From: DAIMFL01 sp964372215
GTDB lineage: Bacteria; Pseudomonadota; Alphaproteobacteria; Dongiales; Dongiaceae
Assembly (NCBI GenBank): GCA_964372215.1
Contig: CAYJQC010000005.1
Coordinates: 116,676-180,675, forward strand
Reading direction: 5' to 3'
Length of the DNA: 64,000 nt
Notes under the pieces: model-generated
The model's database searches: none
Seen by the model: only the letters and a program-made list of their open reading frames with translations
Told to the model about the DNA's origin: nothing
Program-made: the position numbers and the translations under genes
Shown: in pieces, positions 32,104-40,975 of the stretch
Layout: each line of letters opens with the position of its first letter
Numbering within the stretch: the stretch's first letter is position 1

Positions 32104-34509
32104 TCAGGGCGCGACGGCGCCCGACGGCACCAGTTCGAGGCGGGCGGCAGCCTCGCCGACGATAGTCACGAACACTCCGTCGCGCCAGGGATCGACCAGG
32201 TCGGTGAAATGGGCCGACAGCGGATTGCCTGACTGGCCGCCGGGAATCATGAACAGCGAGCGGTCGAGGTCGGCCAAGTCGAACACCGCCCGCAGGGACG
32301 CGCCATGGACATGGGGAAAGCGCAGGCTGGGCGCCGGCAGGGCGGTGCCGCGGTTCACCGTGAAGTCGTCGCCGTCGGTCTCCACGGTGCTTGCCGCCAG
32401 GTCGCCGACCACCGAAATCCGGTCGAGCAGCGGGTGCGCGAAGCGGGCCCGGTGCGCGTCGCCCCAGCGCCAGGAGTCGGGATCGCCGCCATAGGCCTCG
32501 GCCAGCGCCGCCACCGCGGCTTCCAGTGACGGGCCGAGCGCGGCCTGGCAGGCCGGCTGGGCGGCCAGGGCGGCGAGCCCGCACCAATCCCGCTGCGGCC
32601 GGCTGAAACCCGCCAGCAGCGCGCCGGCGCCGTTGCCGTTCCAGCGCGCGAAATCGGCATAGAGCGGGCCGAGCTCGGCGGCGAACACCCGGCGGTCGAG
32701 CTCCTGCAGCCAGGCGGTGAAGATCAGCGGCGCCGGCCGGTCGCGGTCCATGCGGTAGTCCCAGGCGGCGAGGATTTCGGCGGCGGTCGCCGCGGCGCCC
32801 TCGAGCGGCACCGCCGGCAGCCCGGAGAGCAGCCCGGGCAGCAGGTCGCGGGCGGCGAGCGAGAGGTCATCCATCTGGATCGCCGCCATGTCGGCGGCGG
32901 TCAGGGCGCTCGCCTGCCGCTCGTCGAGCAGCTCGTCGATGCGGCGCGCGCGGTACGGTTCCTCCCAGCGCGCCGCGATGAAGTGGCGATAGCCCGGCGG
33001 CCCGATGTCGTTGTTGGCGGTGACGATGCGCCCCGACGGCGGGCCGAGGACCTGCGGCAGCTCCTCGAACGGCAGGAATCCGGTCCAGTCGTAGGCGCCG
33101 GTCCAGCCCGGCGCCGGCATCTGGCCGCCGCCCGACAGCGCCTTGCGGACCGGCATGCGGCCGGCGGCGACGAACCCGATCGCGCCGGCGGTGTCGGCGA
33201 ACACCACGTTCTGCTGCGGGCTGTCGAACAGCCGGAGCGCCTCGCGGAACGACGCGGCGTCGGCCGCGTGGTTCATCCGGTACAGCGCCTCGGCGGTGCG
33301 GTCGTTCTCCAGGAAGCCGGGCCAGGCCAGGGCGACCACCTCTCCGGCGCCGGCCGCCTCCGCCGCCAGGCCGATGTCCGAGATCACCGGGCCGTGCGCG
33401 GTCTGCCGCACGGTCAGCGTCACATCGGCTTCGCCGCGTACTTTTATGGTTTCCGCGCGGCTGACGAACAGGCTGTCGCCGCCGGCAGTGACGTAGCGGT
33501 CGGGGCTGCCGGGGGTCAGCCGCTCGACGAACAGGTCCTGGGTGTCGCCGGCGGTGGTGGTGAAGCTCCAGGCGACATGGCCATCATGGCCGATGATGAC
33601 GAAGGGCACGCCGGGGGCGGTGGCGCCGGCGACGGTCCCGCCCGGCGTCTCGATCCGCGCCAGGTACCACTGGTCGGGCAGGGCGAGCCCGAGATGGGGA
33701 TCGTTGGCGAGCAGCGGCTTGCCGCTCGCGGTGAAGCGGCCGTCGACCGCCCAGCTGTTGGAGGCGCCGGGGATGCCATCGAAGGTCGGCGACAGCCCGG
33801 CGAGGTCGATCGCCGACCCCGCGCCGCCGCCGAAGCGTTCCGCGGGGTCGAGCGCGGCGCCGTCGCCACCGCCCGGCAGCGCCGGCCACAGCGCCTCCAG
33901 GCGGTCGGGCGCGAGCCGGCGCGACAGCCGCAAGCGGAACAGTTCCTCGCGCCAGTTGGTGCTGAGCTGCAGCGCCATCAGCCGGCCCCAGACCAGCGAA
34001 TCCGCCGGCCGCCAGGGTGCCGGCGCCGTCCGCAGCAACTGGAACTCGAGCGGCAGGACGCCGCGCCGCGCCGCCAGGAAGGCGTTGACGCCGGCGGCGT
34101 AGGCCTCGATCGCTGTCTGCACTTCCGGCGACAGCTCGGCGAAGCTGGCCTCGGCCAGGGCATGGAGCCCGAACACCCGCATGCGCTTGTCGAGTTCCAG
34201 GGTCGCCGGGCCGATAACCTCGGACAGGCGCCCCGCCCCCAGGCGGCGCATGAACTCCATCTGGAACAGGCGGTCCTGGGCGTGGGCGAAGCCGAGGGCG
34301 AAATAGCCGTCATTCTCGCCGGCCGCGCGGATGGTGACGACGCCGTCGCCATCGCGCAGGATCTCGACCGGCGCCGCCAGGCCCGACACGGCGAGGCTGC
34401 CGTCGGTCTGCGGCAGCGAGGTCCGCAGCCAGAGATACGCGCCGGCGGCGGCGAGCACGACCAGGCCGAGGATCACCGCCACGGCCCAGCGCAGGATCCG
34501 CCACATCAT
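32104..34509 (-). CDS. Penicillin acylase family Ntn-hydrolase
   Basis: Autoprocessed amidase of the penicillin G acylase family, 801 residues. One N-terminal hydrophobic segment (about residues 5-28) suggests export or anchoring. The predicted new N-terminus after self-cleavage is S250 in PGASNSWAVDG. Upstream alpha-chain motifs include YFALGFAHAQDRLFQMEF, and beta-chain motifs include LLANDPHLGLALPDQWYL. Natural substrates of such homologues are often acyl-homoserine lactones or N-acyl amines, which cannot be decided here. It diverges from the decarboxylase gene. Confidence 0.93.
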   Translation of the reverse strand: MMWRILRWAVAVILGLVVLAAAGAYLWLRTSLPQTDGSLAVSGLAAPVEILRDGDGVVTIRAAGENDGYFALGFAHAQDRLFQMEFMRRLGAGRLSEVIGPATLELDKRMRVFGLHALAEASFAELSPEVQTAIEAYAAGVNAFLAARRGVLPLEFQLLRTAPAPWRPADSLVWGRLMALQLSTNWREELFRLRLSRRLAPDRLEALWPALPGGGDGAALDPAERFGGGAGSAIDLAGLSPTFDGIPGASNSWAVDGRFTASGKPLLANDPHLGLALPDQWYLARIETPGGTVAGATAPGVPFVIIGHDGHVAWSFTTTAGDTQDLFVERLTPGSPDRYVTAGGDSLFVSRAETIKVRGEADVTLTVRQTAHGPVISDIGLAAEAAGAGEVVALAWPGFLENDRTAEALYRMNHAADAASFREALRLFDSPQQNVVFADTAGAIGFVAAGRMPVRKALSGGGQMPAPGWTGAYDWTGFLPFEELPQVLGPPSGRIVTANNDIGPPGYRHFIAARWEEPYRARRIDELLDERQASALTAADMAAIQMDDLSLAARDLLPGLLSGLPAVPLEGAAATAAEILAAWDYRMDRDRPAPLIFTAWLQELDRRVFAAELGPLYADFARWNGNGAGALLAGFSRPQRDWCGLAALAAQPACQAALGPSLEAAVAALAEAYGGDPDSWRWGDAHRARFAHPLLDRISVVGDLAASTVETDGDDFTVNRGTALPAPSLRFPHVHGASLRAVFDLADLDRSLFMIPGGQSGNPLSAHFTDLVDPWRDGVFVTIVGEAAARLELVPSGAVAP

Positions 34510-34641
34510 GCGCAGCGCCCGAAGGAAGGGGTCATGAGGCTTTCGTGATCACGGGATTGTCGACCCTGAGATAGACTCGCCGGCGGCCGATGGCAACGCC
34601 GGCAGGTGACAGGCGCGGTCCACTAGTTTATCCAGACCGCC

Positions 34642-35790
34642 ATGGAAGCCCAGTTTCCCGATGTCCGCGCCATGGTCGCGGCGCTCAAGCCCAGCTATCC
34701 CGTGTACTGTCTGCGGCCCCACGTGATGCAGCGCACGGTGCAGCATTTCCTCGAGCTGTTCCCGGGGCGCGTGCTGTATGCGGTGAAATGTAACCCGCAT
34801 CTCCGGGTGCTCAAGGCGCTGTACGACGCCGGCATCCGCCATTTCGACACCGCCTCGCTGCCGGAGATCGCGCTGGTGCGCGAGAGCTTCCCCGACGCCG
34901 GCGCCTATTTCATGCATCCGGTGAAGGGCCGCGCGGTGATCCACACCGCCGACCGGGTGTACGGCATCGACACCTTCGTGGTCGACCACATGGACGAGCT
35001 GGCGAAAGTGCTCGACCAGACCGAAGGCGGCGAGGGCATCACCATCGTGGTGCGGATCAAGACGCCACCGGTCGAGGGCACGTTCTATCACCTGGCGGCG
35101 AAGTTCGGCGCCGAGGTGGCGGACGCGGCGACCCTGCTGAAGGAGGCGCGCTCGCGCGGCTGCCAGGTGGGCTTGTGCTTCCATGTCGGCTCGCAATGCA
35201 GCGTACCCGGCGCCTACCGCCAGGCACTCGGGATCGTCGGCGAGGTGCTGGAGCGGGCCAAGGTGCCGATCCAGATGCTCGACATCGGCGGCGGCTTTCC
35301 CGCGCAGTACATCGGTTCCAACATCCCGCCGCTCGAGGACTTCATCGCCGAGATCGAGGCCGGCGTCGCCGACCTCAAGCTGCGCCGCGACTGCGTGCTG
35401 ATGTGCGAGCCAGGCCGCGCGCTGGTCGCCGAAGGCATCTCGCTGGTGGTCCAGGTGCTGCTGCGCAAGGACAACCAGCTCTACGTCAACGATGGCATCT
35501 ACGGCTCGCTGAGCGAGACCGTCACGGCGGGGCTGAAGCTGCCGGCGCGTGTGGTGCGGCTCAAGGGCACGCCGTCGGACGAGATGCAGTCCTTCATCCT
35601 GAACGGCCCGACCTGCGATTCCCTCGACGTGGTGCCGACCACCTTCGACCTGCCGGTCGACGTGGCCGAGGGCGACTGGATCGAGATCGACCGGGTCGGC
35701 GCCTATTCGAGCGCCCTGGCCAGCCGCTTCAACGGCTTCTACCCCGAGACCCTGGTGGTGGTGAACGACCGTCCGGTCGGGCTGCCGTAG
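34642..35790 (+). CDS. Ornithine/lysine decarboxylase-type enzyme (alanine-racemase fold)
   Basis: Group IV PLP decarboxylase, expected to make putrescine (or cadaverine). The PLP lysine is K49 in LYAVKCNPH, HVGSQCSVPGAYRQAL and MLDIGGGFPAQY follow, and C325 in GPTCDSLDVV is the decarboxylase cysteine at the dimer interface. 382 residues, complete. Biosynthetic ornithine decarboxylase is most likely, but dual ornithine/lysine or diaminopimelate-like use cannot be excluded. It is 132 nt from the divergent acylase gene; no regulator is nearby. Confidence 0.9.
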   Translation: MEAQFPDVRAMVAALKPSYPVYCLRPHVMQRTVQHFLELFPGRVLYAVKCNPHLRVLKALYDAGIRHFDTASLPEIALVRESFPDAGAYFMHPVKGRAVIHTADRVYGIDTFVVDHMDELAKVLDQTEGGEGITIVVRIKTPPVEGTFYHLAAKFGAEVADAATLLKEARSRGCQVGLCFHVGSQCSVPGAYRQALGIVGEVLERAKVPIQMLDIGGGFPAQYIGSNIPPLEDFIAEIEAGVADLKLRRDCVLMCEPGRALVAEGISLVVQVLLRKDNQLYVNDGIYGSLSETVTAGLKLPARVVRLKGTPSDEMQSFILNGPTCDSLDVVPTTFDLPVDVAEGDWIEIDRVGAYSSALASRFNGFYPETLVVVNDRPVGLP

Positions 35791-35803
35791 TCGCCCGCCA
35801 AGT

Positions 35804-36766
35804 TCACGACAGCTGCGGCACCGGTTTCTCCGGGCGGCGCAGATCGAGCAGGATGTGGACGATGAGGGCGGCCAGCACCACCAGCCCGCCGAGGATCGTG
35901 CGCTCCCCTGGATTCTCCGAGAATATGATCCACACCCAGATCGGTCCCAGGATGGTTTCGAGCACCGAGAGCAGCGCGGCCTCCGCCGCCGGAATCAGCC
36001 GCGCGCCGGTGGTGAACATGATCATGCCGAGGGCGAGCTGACCGGCGCCGAACAAGGCGAGAAAGCCGAGATCGGACGCGCTGACCGCGAGCGGCGCGGC
36101 GAGCGGCAGCGCGACCAGCCCGGCGAACACCGTCGCCATGCAGGCCGCCGGCGCCATGCGAACTTCATGATGGCGACGTACGATGACAACGGCGCTCGAA
36201 AACGACAGGGCGATGAGTCCGGCGAGGAGATCGCCGACCACGGAGCCGCGTTGCACCGAGTCGGAGACCATGATGACCACGCCGCCGAGGGCCGCGACGA
36301 TGGCGAGCCAGCCCTGCAGCCGCACCCGTTCGCCGAGCAGGAAGCGCGCCAGCACCGCGGCGAAGAACGGCGCCGTGCTCTGGATGATCAGGATGTTGGC
36401 GACGGTGGTCAGGGCCAGGGCGTAGACGAAGCTGGTCGAGGCGGTGGCGAAGCAGGCGGCGACTGCCAGGCCCGGCCAGCCCATGTCGCGGAACAGGGCA
36501 ATCGTCCGGCCTCGATCGCGCCACAGGATGAAGCCGAGCAGGGCGACGGCGGCAAAGGCGGAGCGCCAGAAAACCATGGTCCAGGGGTCGGCCTCGATCA
36601 TCCGGGCGATGGCGCCGCCGCTGCTCCACCAGATCGCCGCCCCGGCGACCAGGATCACGCCGCGCTGGCGCGCAAGCCGATCGCCTGGCGTGCCGTTCAA
36701 CTCGGGACCGATCGATGGGGCGGGCGGTGCCGCGCCTGGCGTGGCGCCGGGGGCTGTGGGTGTCAT
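35804..36766 (-). CDS. EamA/DMT-family transporter
   Basis: Ten-helix drug/metabolite transporter family permease, 320 residues. Two EamA repeats are visible: the first from about residue 35 (GVILVAGAAIWWSSGGAIAR) and the second from about 175 (LLAGLIALSFSSAVVIV). TVANILIIQSTAPFFAAVLA and EAALLSVLETILGPIWVW are the usual repeat ends with conserved prolines. The first 30 residues are Pro/Ala-rich and cytoplasmic. ATG 36766 has GGAAG upstream and is preferred over 36811. Converges on the decarboxylase with 13 nt between. Substrate unknown. Confidence 0.88.
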   Translation of the reverse strand: MTPTAPGATPGAAPPAPSIGPELNGTPGDRLARQRGVILVAGAAIWWSSGGAIARMIEADPWTMVFWRSAFAAVALLGFILWRDRGRTIALFRDMGWPGLAVAACFATASTSFVYALALTTVANILIIQSTAPFFAAVLARFLLGERVRLQGWLAIVAALGGVVIMVSDSVQRGSVVGDLLAGLIALSFSSAVVIVRRHHEVRMAPAACMATVFAGLVALPLAAPLAVSASDLGFLALFGAGQLALGMIMFTTGARLIPAAEAALLSVLETILGPIWVWIIFSENPGERTILGGLVVLAALIVHILLDLRRPEKPVPQLS

Positions 36767-36903
36767 GGCTGCTTCCAAGGGCCAGCCGGTGCGCGGACCC
36801 GTCCGCCGCAATGCTCCCCAGTATCGGATTTCTGGGTATCATGGCCCGATCCGAATTGTCCATCGACCAGACGCCGGATCGGAACAGCGGTCAGGGGTGG
36901 AGC

Positions 36904-37746
36904 ATGAAGACCGGGAGCTACCTGGGGCTTGGGACGCGCGGGTTCCACCGGATCGCCTATGTGGAATGGGGCGCCGCCGATGCGCCGCGCACGGTCGTCT
37001 GCGCTCACGGGCTGACCCGCAACGGCCGCGATTTCGACCGGCTCGCCTCGGTGCTGGCGCAGCGCTGGCGGGTCGCCTGTCCCGATGTGGTCGGGCGCGG
37101 CCGCAGCGACTGGCTGGCCGACCCCGCGGGATACGGCTATCCGCAATACCTCGCCGACATGGCCGCGCTGATCGCGCGGCTCGACGTGGCGGCCGTCGAC
37201 TGGGTCGGCACCTCGATGGGCGGGCTGATCGGCATGATGCTGGCGGCCCAGCCGAACAGCCCGATCCGCCGGCTGGTGGTGAACGATGTCGGCCCGCTGG
37301 TGCCGAAGGCGGCGGTCGAGCGCATCGCCGCCTATGTCGGGCTCAACCCGAGCTTCGAAAGCGTCGGCGAGCTGGAGGCGCATCTGCGCAAGGTTCACGA
37401 GCCGTTCGGCGCCCTGACCGATGCCGACTGGCGGCATCTGGCGCTGCAGGGCTATCGGCGTCTGGAGAACGGTCGCTTCGCGCCGGCTTACGATCCCGGC
37501 ATCGCCGCGGGCTTCCGCGGCGCGCTCGAGGACGTCGATCTGTGGCCGGTATGGGACGCGATCACCTGCCCGGTATTGGTGCTGCGCGGCGCCCGCTCCG
37601 ACCTATTGCTGGCCGCGACCGCCGCGGAGATGACCCGGCGCGGACCGGGTGCCACGCTGGTCGAGATCCCCGAGGCGGGCCATGCGCCGGCGCTGATGTC
37701 GGCGGAGCAGATCGCCATCGTCCGGGACTGGCTCGCGGCCGACTGA
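36904..37746 (+). CDS. Alpha/beta hydrolase
   Basis: 280-residue alpha/beta hydrolase fold protein. The oxyanion region is VVCAHGLTRNGRDFD, the nucleophile elbow is GTSMGGLIG, the acid is likely the aspartate in LRGARSDLL, and the base is His in EAGHAPAL. All three catalytic positions are therefore present. GGGGTGGAGC precedes ATG 36904. The stop overlaps the ATG of the next hydrolase, so the two are cotranscribed. Substrate not inferable. Confidence 0.88.
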   Translation: MKTGSYLGLGTRGFHRIAYVEWGAADAPRTVVCAHGLTRNGRDFDRLASVLAQRWRVACPDVVGRGRSDWLADPAGYGYPQYLADMAALIARLDVAAVDWVGTSMGGLIGMMLAAQPNSPIRRLVVNDVGPLVPKAAVERIAAYVGLNPSFESVGELEAHLRKVHEPFGALTDADWRHLALQGYRRLENGRFAPAYDPGIAAGFRGALEDVDLWPVWDAITCPVLVLRGARSDLLLAATAAEMTRRGPGATLVEIPEAGHAPALMSAEQIAIVRDWLAAD

Positions 37747-38747
37747 TGCGCGACGGCGACCTTTTGGCGTTGCCCAGCTTCCGGGCGCGACCGCCTTGGC
37801 TCGGCGGCGATCTCCAGACCCTGCGCAACTACGTGCTCCGCAAGCGGCGGGCGCTCGCGCGCTGGCCGGCGGTGTGCATTGTGTTCCCGATGGAAGATGG
37901 CAGCGGCGACGTGCTGCTCGGCAGCCTGCATCGCCCGCGGCCTGCGGAGGCGCCGGTGGCGCGGCCGCTGGCGGTGCTGATCCACGGCCTCGCCGGCTCT
38001 GAGGACAGCGCCTATGTCCTGAACACGGCGCGTCACCTTCTGAAGCGGGGATTTCCGGTGCTGCGGCTCAACCTGCGCGGCGCCGGGCCGTCGCGGTCGC
38101 GCTGCCGCCAGCAGTATCACGCCGGCCGCAGTGCCGACCTCGAGACGGTGCTGGGACAGATGGACGGTCGGCTGGCCGGCAATGGCCTGTGCCTGGTCGG
38201 CTTCTCGCTCGGCGGCAACCTGCTGCTCAAGCATCTCGGCGAGCGCGGCCGGCTGGCGCCGGTGCTGGCGGCGGCCAGCGTGTCGGCGCCGATCGACCTC
38301 GCCGCCGCCCAGCGCCGCATGATGGCGCCGCGCAACCGGCTCTATCACCGCCACCTGCTCGCCGCCATGAAGGACGGTCTGCTGGCGACGCCGGGGCTCG
38401 ACCGGATCACCCGGCACACCCTGGGAACGGTGGGCGACGTGCGCGAGTTCGACGATCGCCTGACCGCGCCGCTGAACGGCTTCGCCGGGGTCGACGACTA
38501 CTACGCGCGGAGCTCCGCGCAGGCGTTCCTGGGCGGCATCGCCGTGCCGACCCTGGTGATCCACGCGCTCGACGATCCCTGGATACCGAACGACGCCTAT
38601 GCCCGCGTCGACTGGGCGGCAAACCGCCGGCTGGTGCCGCTGCTGCCCAGGGGCGGCGGCCATGTCGGCTTCCACGGCCTCGGTTCGTTCGTGCCCTGGC
38701 ACGTGCGCTGCCTCGCGGCGTTTTTCGCGAGGCTGGCGGGAACCTAG
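37746..38747 (+). CDS. YheT-type alpha/beta hydrolase
   Basis: 333 residues. The N-terminal PPWLGGDLQTLRNYVLR is characteristic of the YheT/EMB8 group, followed by LIHGLAGSEDSAYV, the nucleophile in VGFSLGGNLLLKHLGE, the acid in VIHALDDPWIP, and the base in GGGHVGFHG. The start overlaps the upstream hydrolase stop (TGATG). The 3' end overlaps the convergent guanidino enzyme gene by 4 nt. Members act on esters or lipids; the exact role is unknown. Confidence 0.88.
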   Translation: MRDGDLLALPSFRARPPWLGGDLQTLRNYVLRKRRALARWPAVCIVFPMEDGSGDVLLGSLHRPRPAEAPVARPLAVLIHGLAGSEDSAYVLNTARHLLKRGFPVLRLNLRGAGPSRSRCRQQYHAGRSADLETVLGQMDGRLAGNGLCLVGFSLGGNLLLKHLGERGRLAPVLAAASVSAPIDLAAAQRRMMAPRNRLYHRHLLAAMKDGLLATPGLDRITRHTLGTVGDVREFDDRLTAPLNGFAGVDDYYARSSAQAFLGGIAVPTLVIHALDDPWIPNDAYARVDWAANRRLVPLLPRGGGHVGFHGLGSFVPWHVRCLAAFFARLAGT

Positions 38748-39751
38748 ACCGAATCGCGGATCAGCGGGCAGGTCGAGCAGTGGATGCCGCCGCCGTTCAG
38801 CGACATGTTCTCGTAGTCGATCTGAATGACGTCGACGTCGTGCTTGTCGAGCGCGTCCAGGGTCCGGTTCGAGGCGCCGTGCGGCATGATCACCCGCCCC
38901 GGACTGACCGCCAGGCAGTTCACGATCCAGCTCGAATCCTGCGGCGTGATCTCGACGGTGCGGATCTTCAGCTCCTTGAGCCGCTCCAGGAACCAGTAGG
39001 GCAGGCCCATCGGATTGACGATGGCGAGATCGACGTCGATCATCGTGAGCGAGCCGTCGATATGGATGTCGTATCCGGTCAGGTCGACGCGGATCAGCTC
39101 GGCGCCCTGGGGCCGCAGCACTTCTTCGACCTGGCGCGCGCCTTCCTCGTTGACGCAGATCGAGCGCCCGATCACCGCGGTTTTCGGGTTCAGCCAGGCG
39201 AAGCTGCCGCCCTCGGCCAGCGCGGTGCCGTTGAGCGTGCGCAGGATCGGCATGCCGAGGTCGGCGAGCGTGCGGGTGGCGTGCGCCTCCTCGCCGCGGC
39301 GGACCCGGCGCGCCATGCGGCCGACGATCGCGCCGCCCTTGACCGCGAACGAGGAGTCGCGGGTATAGCAGGCCTTGATGCCGGTCTCCGGCGCGCCGTC
39401 GAGATAGACTACCTCGACGCCCTCGCCGCGCAATGTCTCGGCCAGCGTGTCATGCTCGCGCTGCATCGCCTCGACCGGCGGAATCGTCTCGCTCTGCCAG
39501 TACCAGCCCTTCTCGAGGTCGCCATAGGTGCCGATCGACTCGATCCGCTTGGTCGAATCGACGATCTTCATCTCGGCGCCGGGCCGGTGCATCAGCACCA
39601 TGCGGATCTGGCCGACATCGTTGTCGCAGCCCCACGCGCGGCCCCACACCTTGGCCTGCTGTTCGGCGCTTTCGAAGCCCGGCTCGGGATGGGAGCCGAA
39701 CATCTTGATGGTCTGCTGGTAGCGAAAGAAGGCGTCGCTGTCGTTCGGCAC
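38744..39751 (-). CDS. Guanidino-modifying enzyme (amidinotransferase/DDAH/arginine deiminase-like)
   Basis: Pentein-fold enzyme of 335 residues. Family sites: CYTRDSSFAVKGGAIVG, the EGGSFAWLN acidic motif, HIDGSLTMIDVDLAI with His and Asp, and the catalytic cysteine near the end in LNGGGIHCSTCPLIRD. It could hydrolyse or transfer an amidino group from arginine or a methylated arginine. The distinction between deiminase, dimethylaminohydrolase and amidinotransferase cannot be made here. It is 40 nt downstream of hemB on the same strand. Confidence 0.85.
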   Translation of the reverse strand: MPNDSDAFFRYQQTIKMFGSHPEPGFESAEQQAKVWGRAWGCDNDVGQIRMVLMHRPGAEMKIVDSTKRIESIGTYGDLEKGWYWQSETIPPVEAMQREHDTLAETLRGEGVEVVYLDGAPETGIKACYTRDSSFAVKGGAIVGRMARRVRRGEEAHATRTLADLGMPILRTLNGTALAEGGSFAWLNPKTAVIGRSICVNEEGARQVEEVLRPQGAELIRVDLTGYDIHIDGSLTMIDVDLAIVNPMGLPYWFLERLKELKIRTVEITPQDSSWIVNCLAVSPGRVIMPHGASNRTLDALDKHDVDVIQIDYENMSLNGGGIHCSTCPLIRDSV

Positions 39752-39791
39752 CTTGCGGGTCTCCTGGGATCGGGGAAATGCGGACGCCGCG

Positions 39792-40877
39792 TCAGCCGGC
39801 CTTCAGCCGCCGGGCCGCGTCGACCGCGAAATAGGTCAGCACGCCGTCGGCGCCGGCCCGCTTGAAGGCGAGCAGGCTCTCGACCATCACCTGCTCGCGG
39901 TCGAGCCAGCCGCGTTCCGCCGCCGCCTGCAGCATGGCGTACTCGCCGCTCACCTGATAGGCGAAGGTCGGCAGATGAAATGCCGCTTTCACCCGGTGCA
40001 CGATGTCGAGATAGGGCATGCCGGGCTTGACCATCAGCATGTCGGCGCCCTCGGCGACGTCGAGCGCGCATTCACGCAGTGCCTCGTCGCCATTGGCCGG
40101 GTCCATCTGATAGGTCCGCTTGTCGCCCTGGCCGAGCGCCGACTTGGAGCCAACGGCGTCGCGGAACGGCCCGTAGAACGCCGAAGCGTACTTGGCGGCG
40201 TAGGACAGGATGCGCACGTCCTGGTGCCCGGCCCGGTCGAGCGCGTCGCGCAAGGTGCCGATCCGCCCGTCCATCATGTCGGAAGGCGCCACCACGTCGA
40301 CACCCGCCTCTGCCTGGGCCAGTGCCTGGCGGCACAGCACCTCGACGGTCTCGTCATTCAGGATGCGGCCGTCCACCATCAGCCCGTCATGGCCGTGGCT
40401 GGTGTAGGGGTCGAGGGCTACGTCGCAGACCACGCCGACCCCGGGCACCGCCTGCTTGATCGCGCGCACCGCGCGGTTGCACAGATTGTCCGGATTCCAG
40501 GATTCGCTGCCGCCATCGTCCTTGAGCACCCGTGGCACCACCGGGAACAGGGCCACCGCCGGCACGCCCAGCTCCGCCGCGGCGCCGACCGCGTCGACCA
40601 GCGCGGAAATCGACAGGCGCTCGACCCCGGGCATCGAGGGCACCGCCTCGCGGCCGGCGGCGCCGTCCTGAACGAAGACCGGCCAGATCAGGTCGTCGGC
40701 CGTGAGATGGTTCTCGGCCACCAGCCGGCGGGTCCAGGGATCGACCCGGTTGCGCCGCATCCGCACCCGTGGGTACTGCCCGGCGGCGGGGGCCGCGGCC
40801 GGGTTTTCCACGGCCGGTGCCGCCCGCTCGCCCAGCGGCCGCAGGAAGGGGTTCTCGCCGGTCTTGGTCCTGGCCAT
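39792..40877 (-). CDS. hemB: Delta-aminolevulinic acid dehydratase (porphobilinogen synthase)
   Basis: Condenses two 5-aminolevulinates to porphobilinogen in tetrapyrrole synthesis. Active lysines are in ILSYAAKYASAFYGPF and MLMVKPGMPYLD. The metal region reads DVALDPYTSHGHDG, with Ala and Asp replacing the cysteines of zinc enzymes, so it is the magnesium-dependent type common in alphaproteobacteria. 361 residues from ATG 40877; an upstream in-frame start at 40979 would overlap the cyclase gene. The first 35 residues are a Pro/Ala-rich extension. Confidence 0.95.
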   Translation of the reverse strand: MARTKTGENPFLRPLGERAAPAVENPAAAPAAGQYPRVRMRRNRVDPWTRRLVAENHLTADDLIWPVFVQDGAAGREAVPSMPGVERLSISALVDAVGAAAELGVPAVALFPVVPRVLKDDGGSESWNPDNLCNRAVRAIKQAVPGVGVVCDVALDPYTSHGHDGLMVDGRILNDETVEVLCRQALAQAEAGVDVVAPSDMMDGRIGTLRDALDRAGHQDVRILSYAAKYASAFYGPFRDAVGSKSALGQGDKRTYQMDPANGDEALRECALDVAEGADMLMVKPGMPYLDIVHRVKAAFHLPTFAYQVSGEYAMLQAAAERGWLDREQVMVESLLAFKRAGADGVLTYFAVDAARRLKAG

Positions 40878-40975
40878 GATGTCGCTGTCCGATGCTGCAT
40901 AGTCGCGGTGGCGGGAGTGTAGGCCCGGCCCGCCACCCCGGTCCAGCGCGGGCCTCGTCCGGCGTGGCGTCCGGG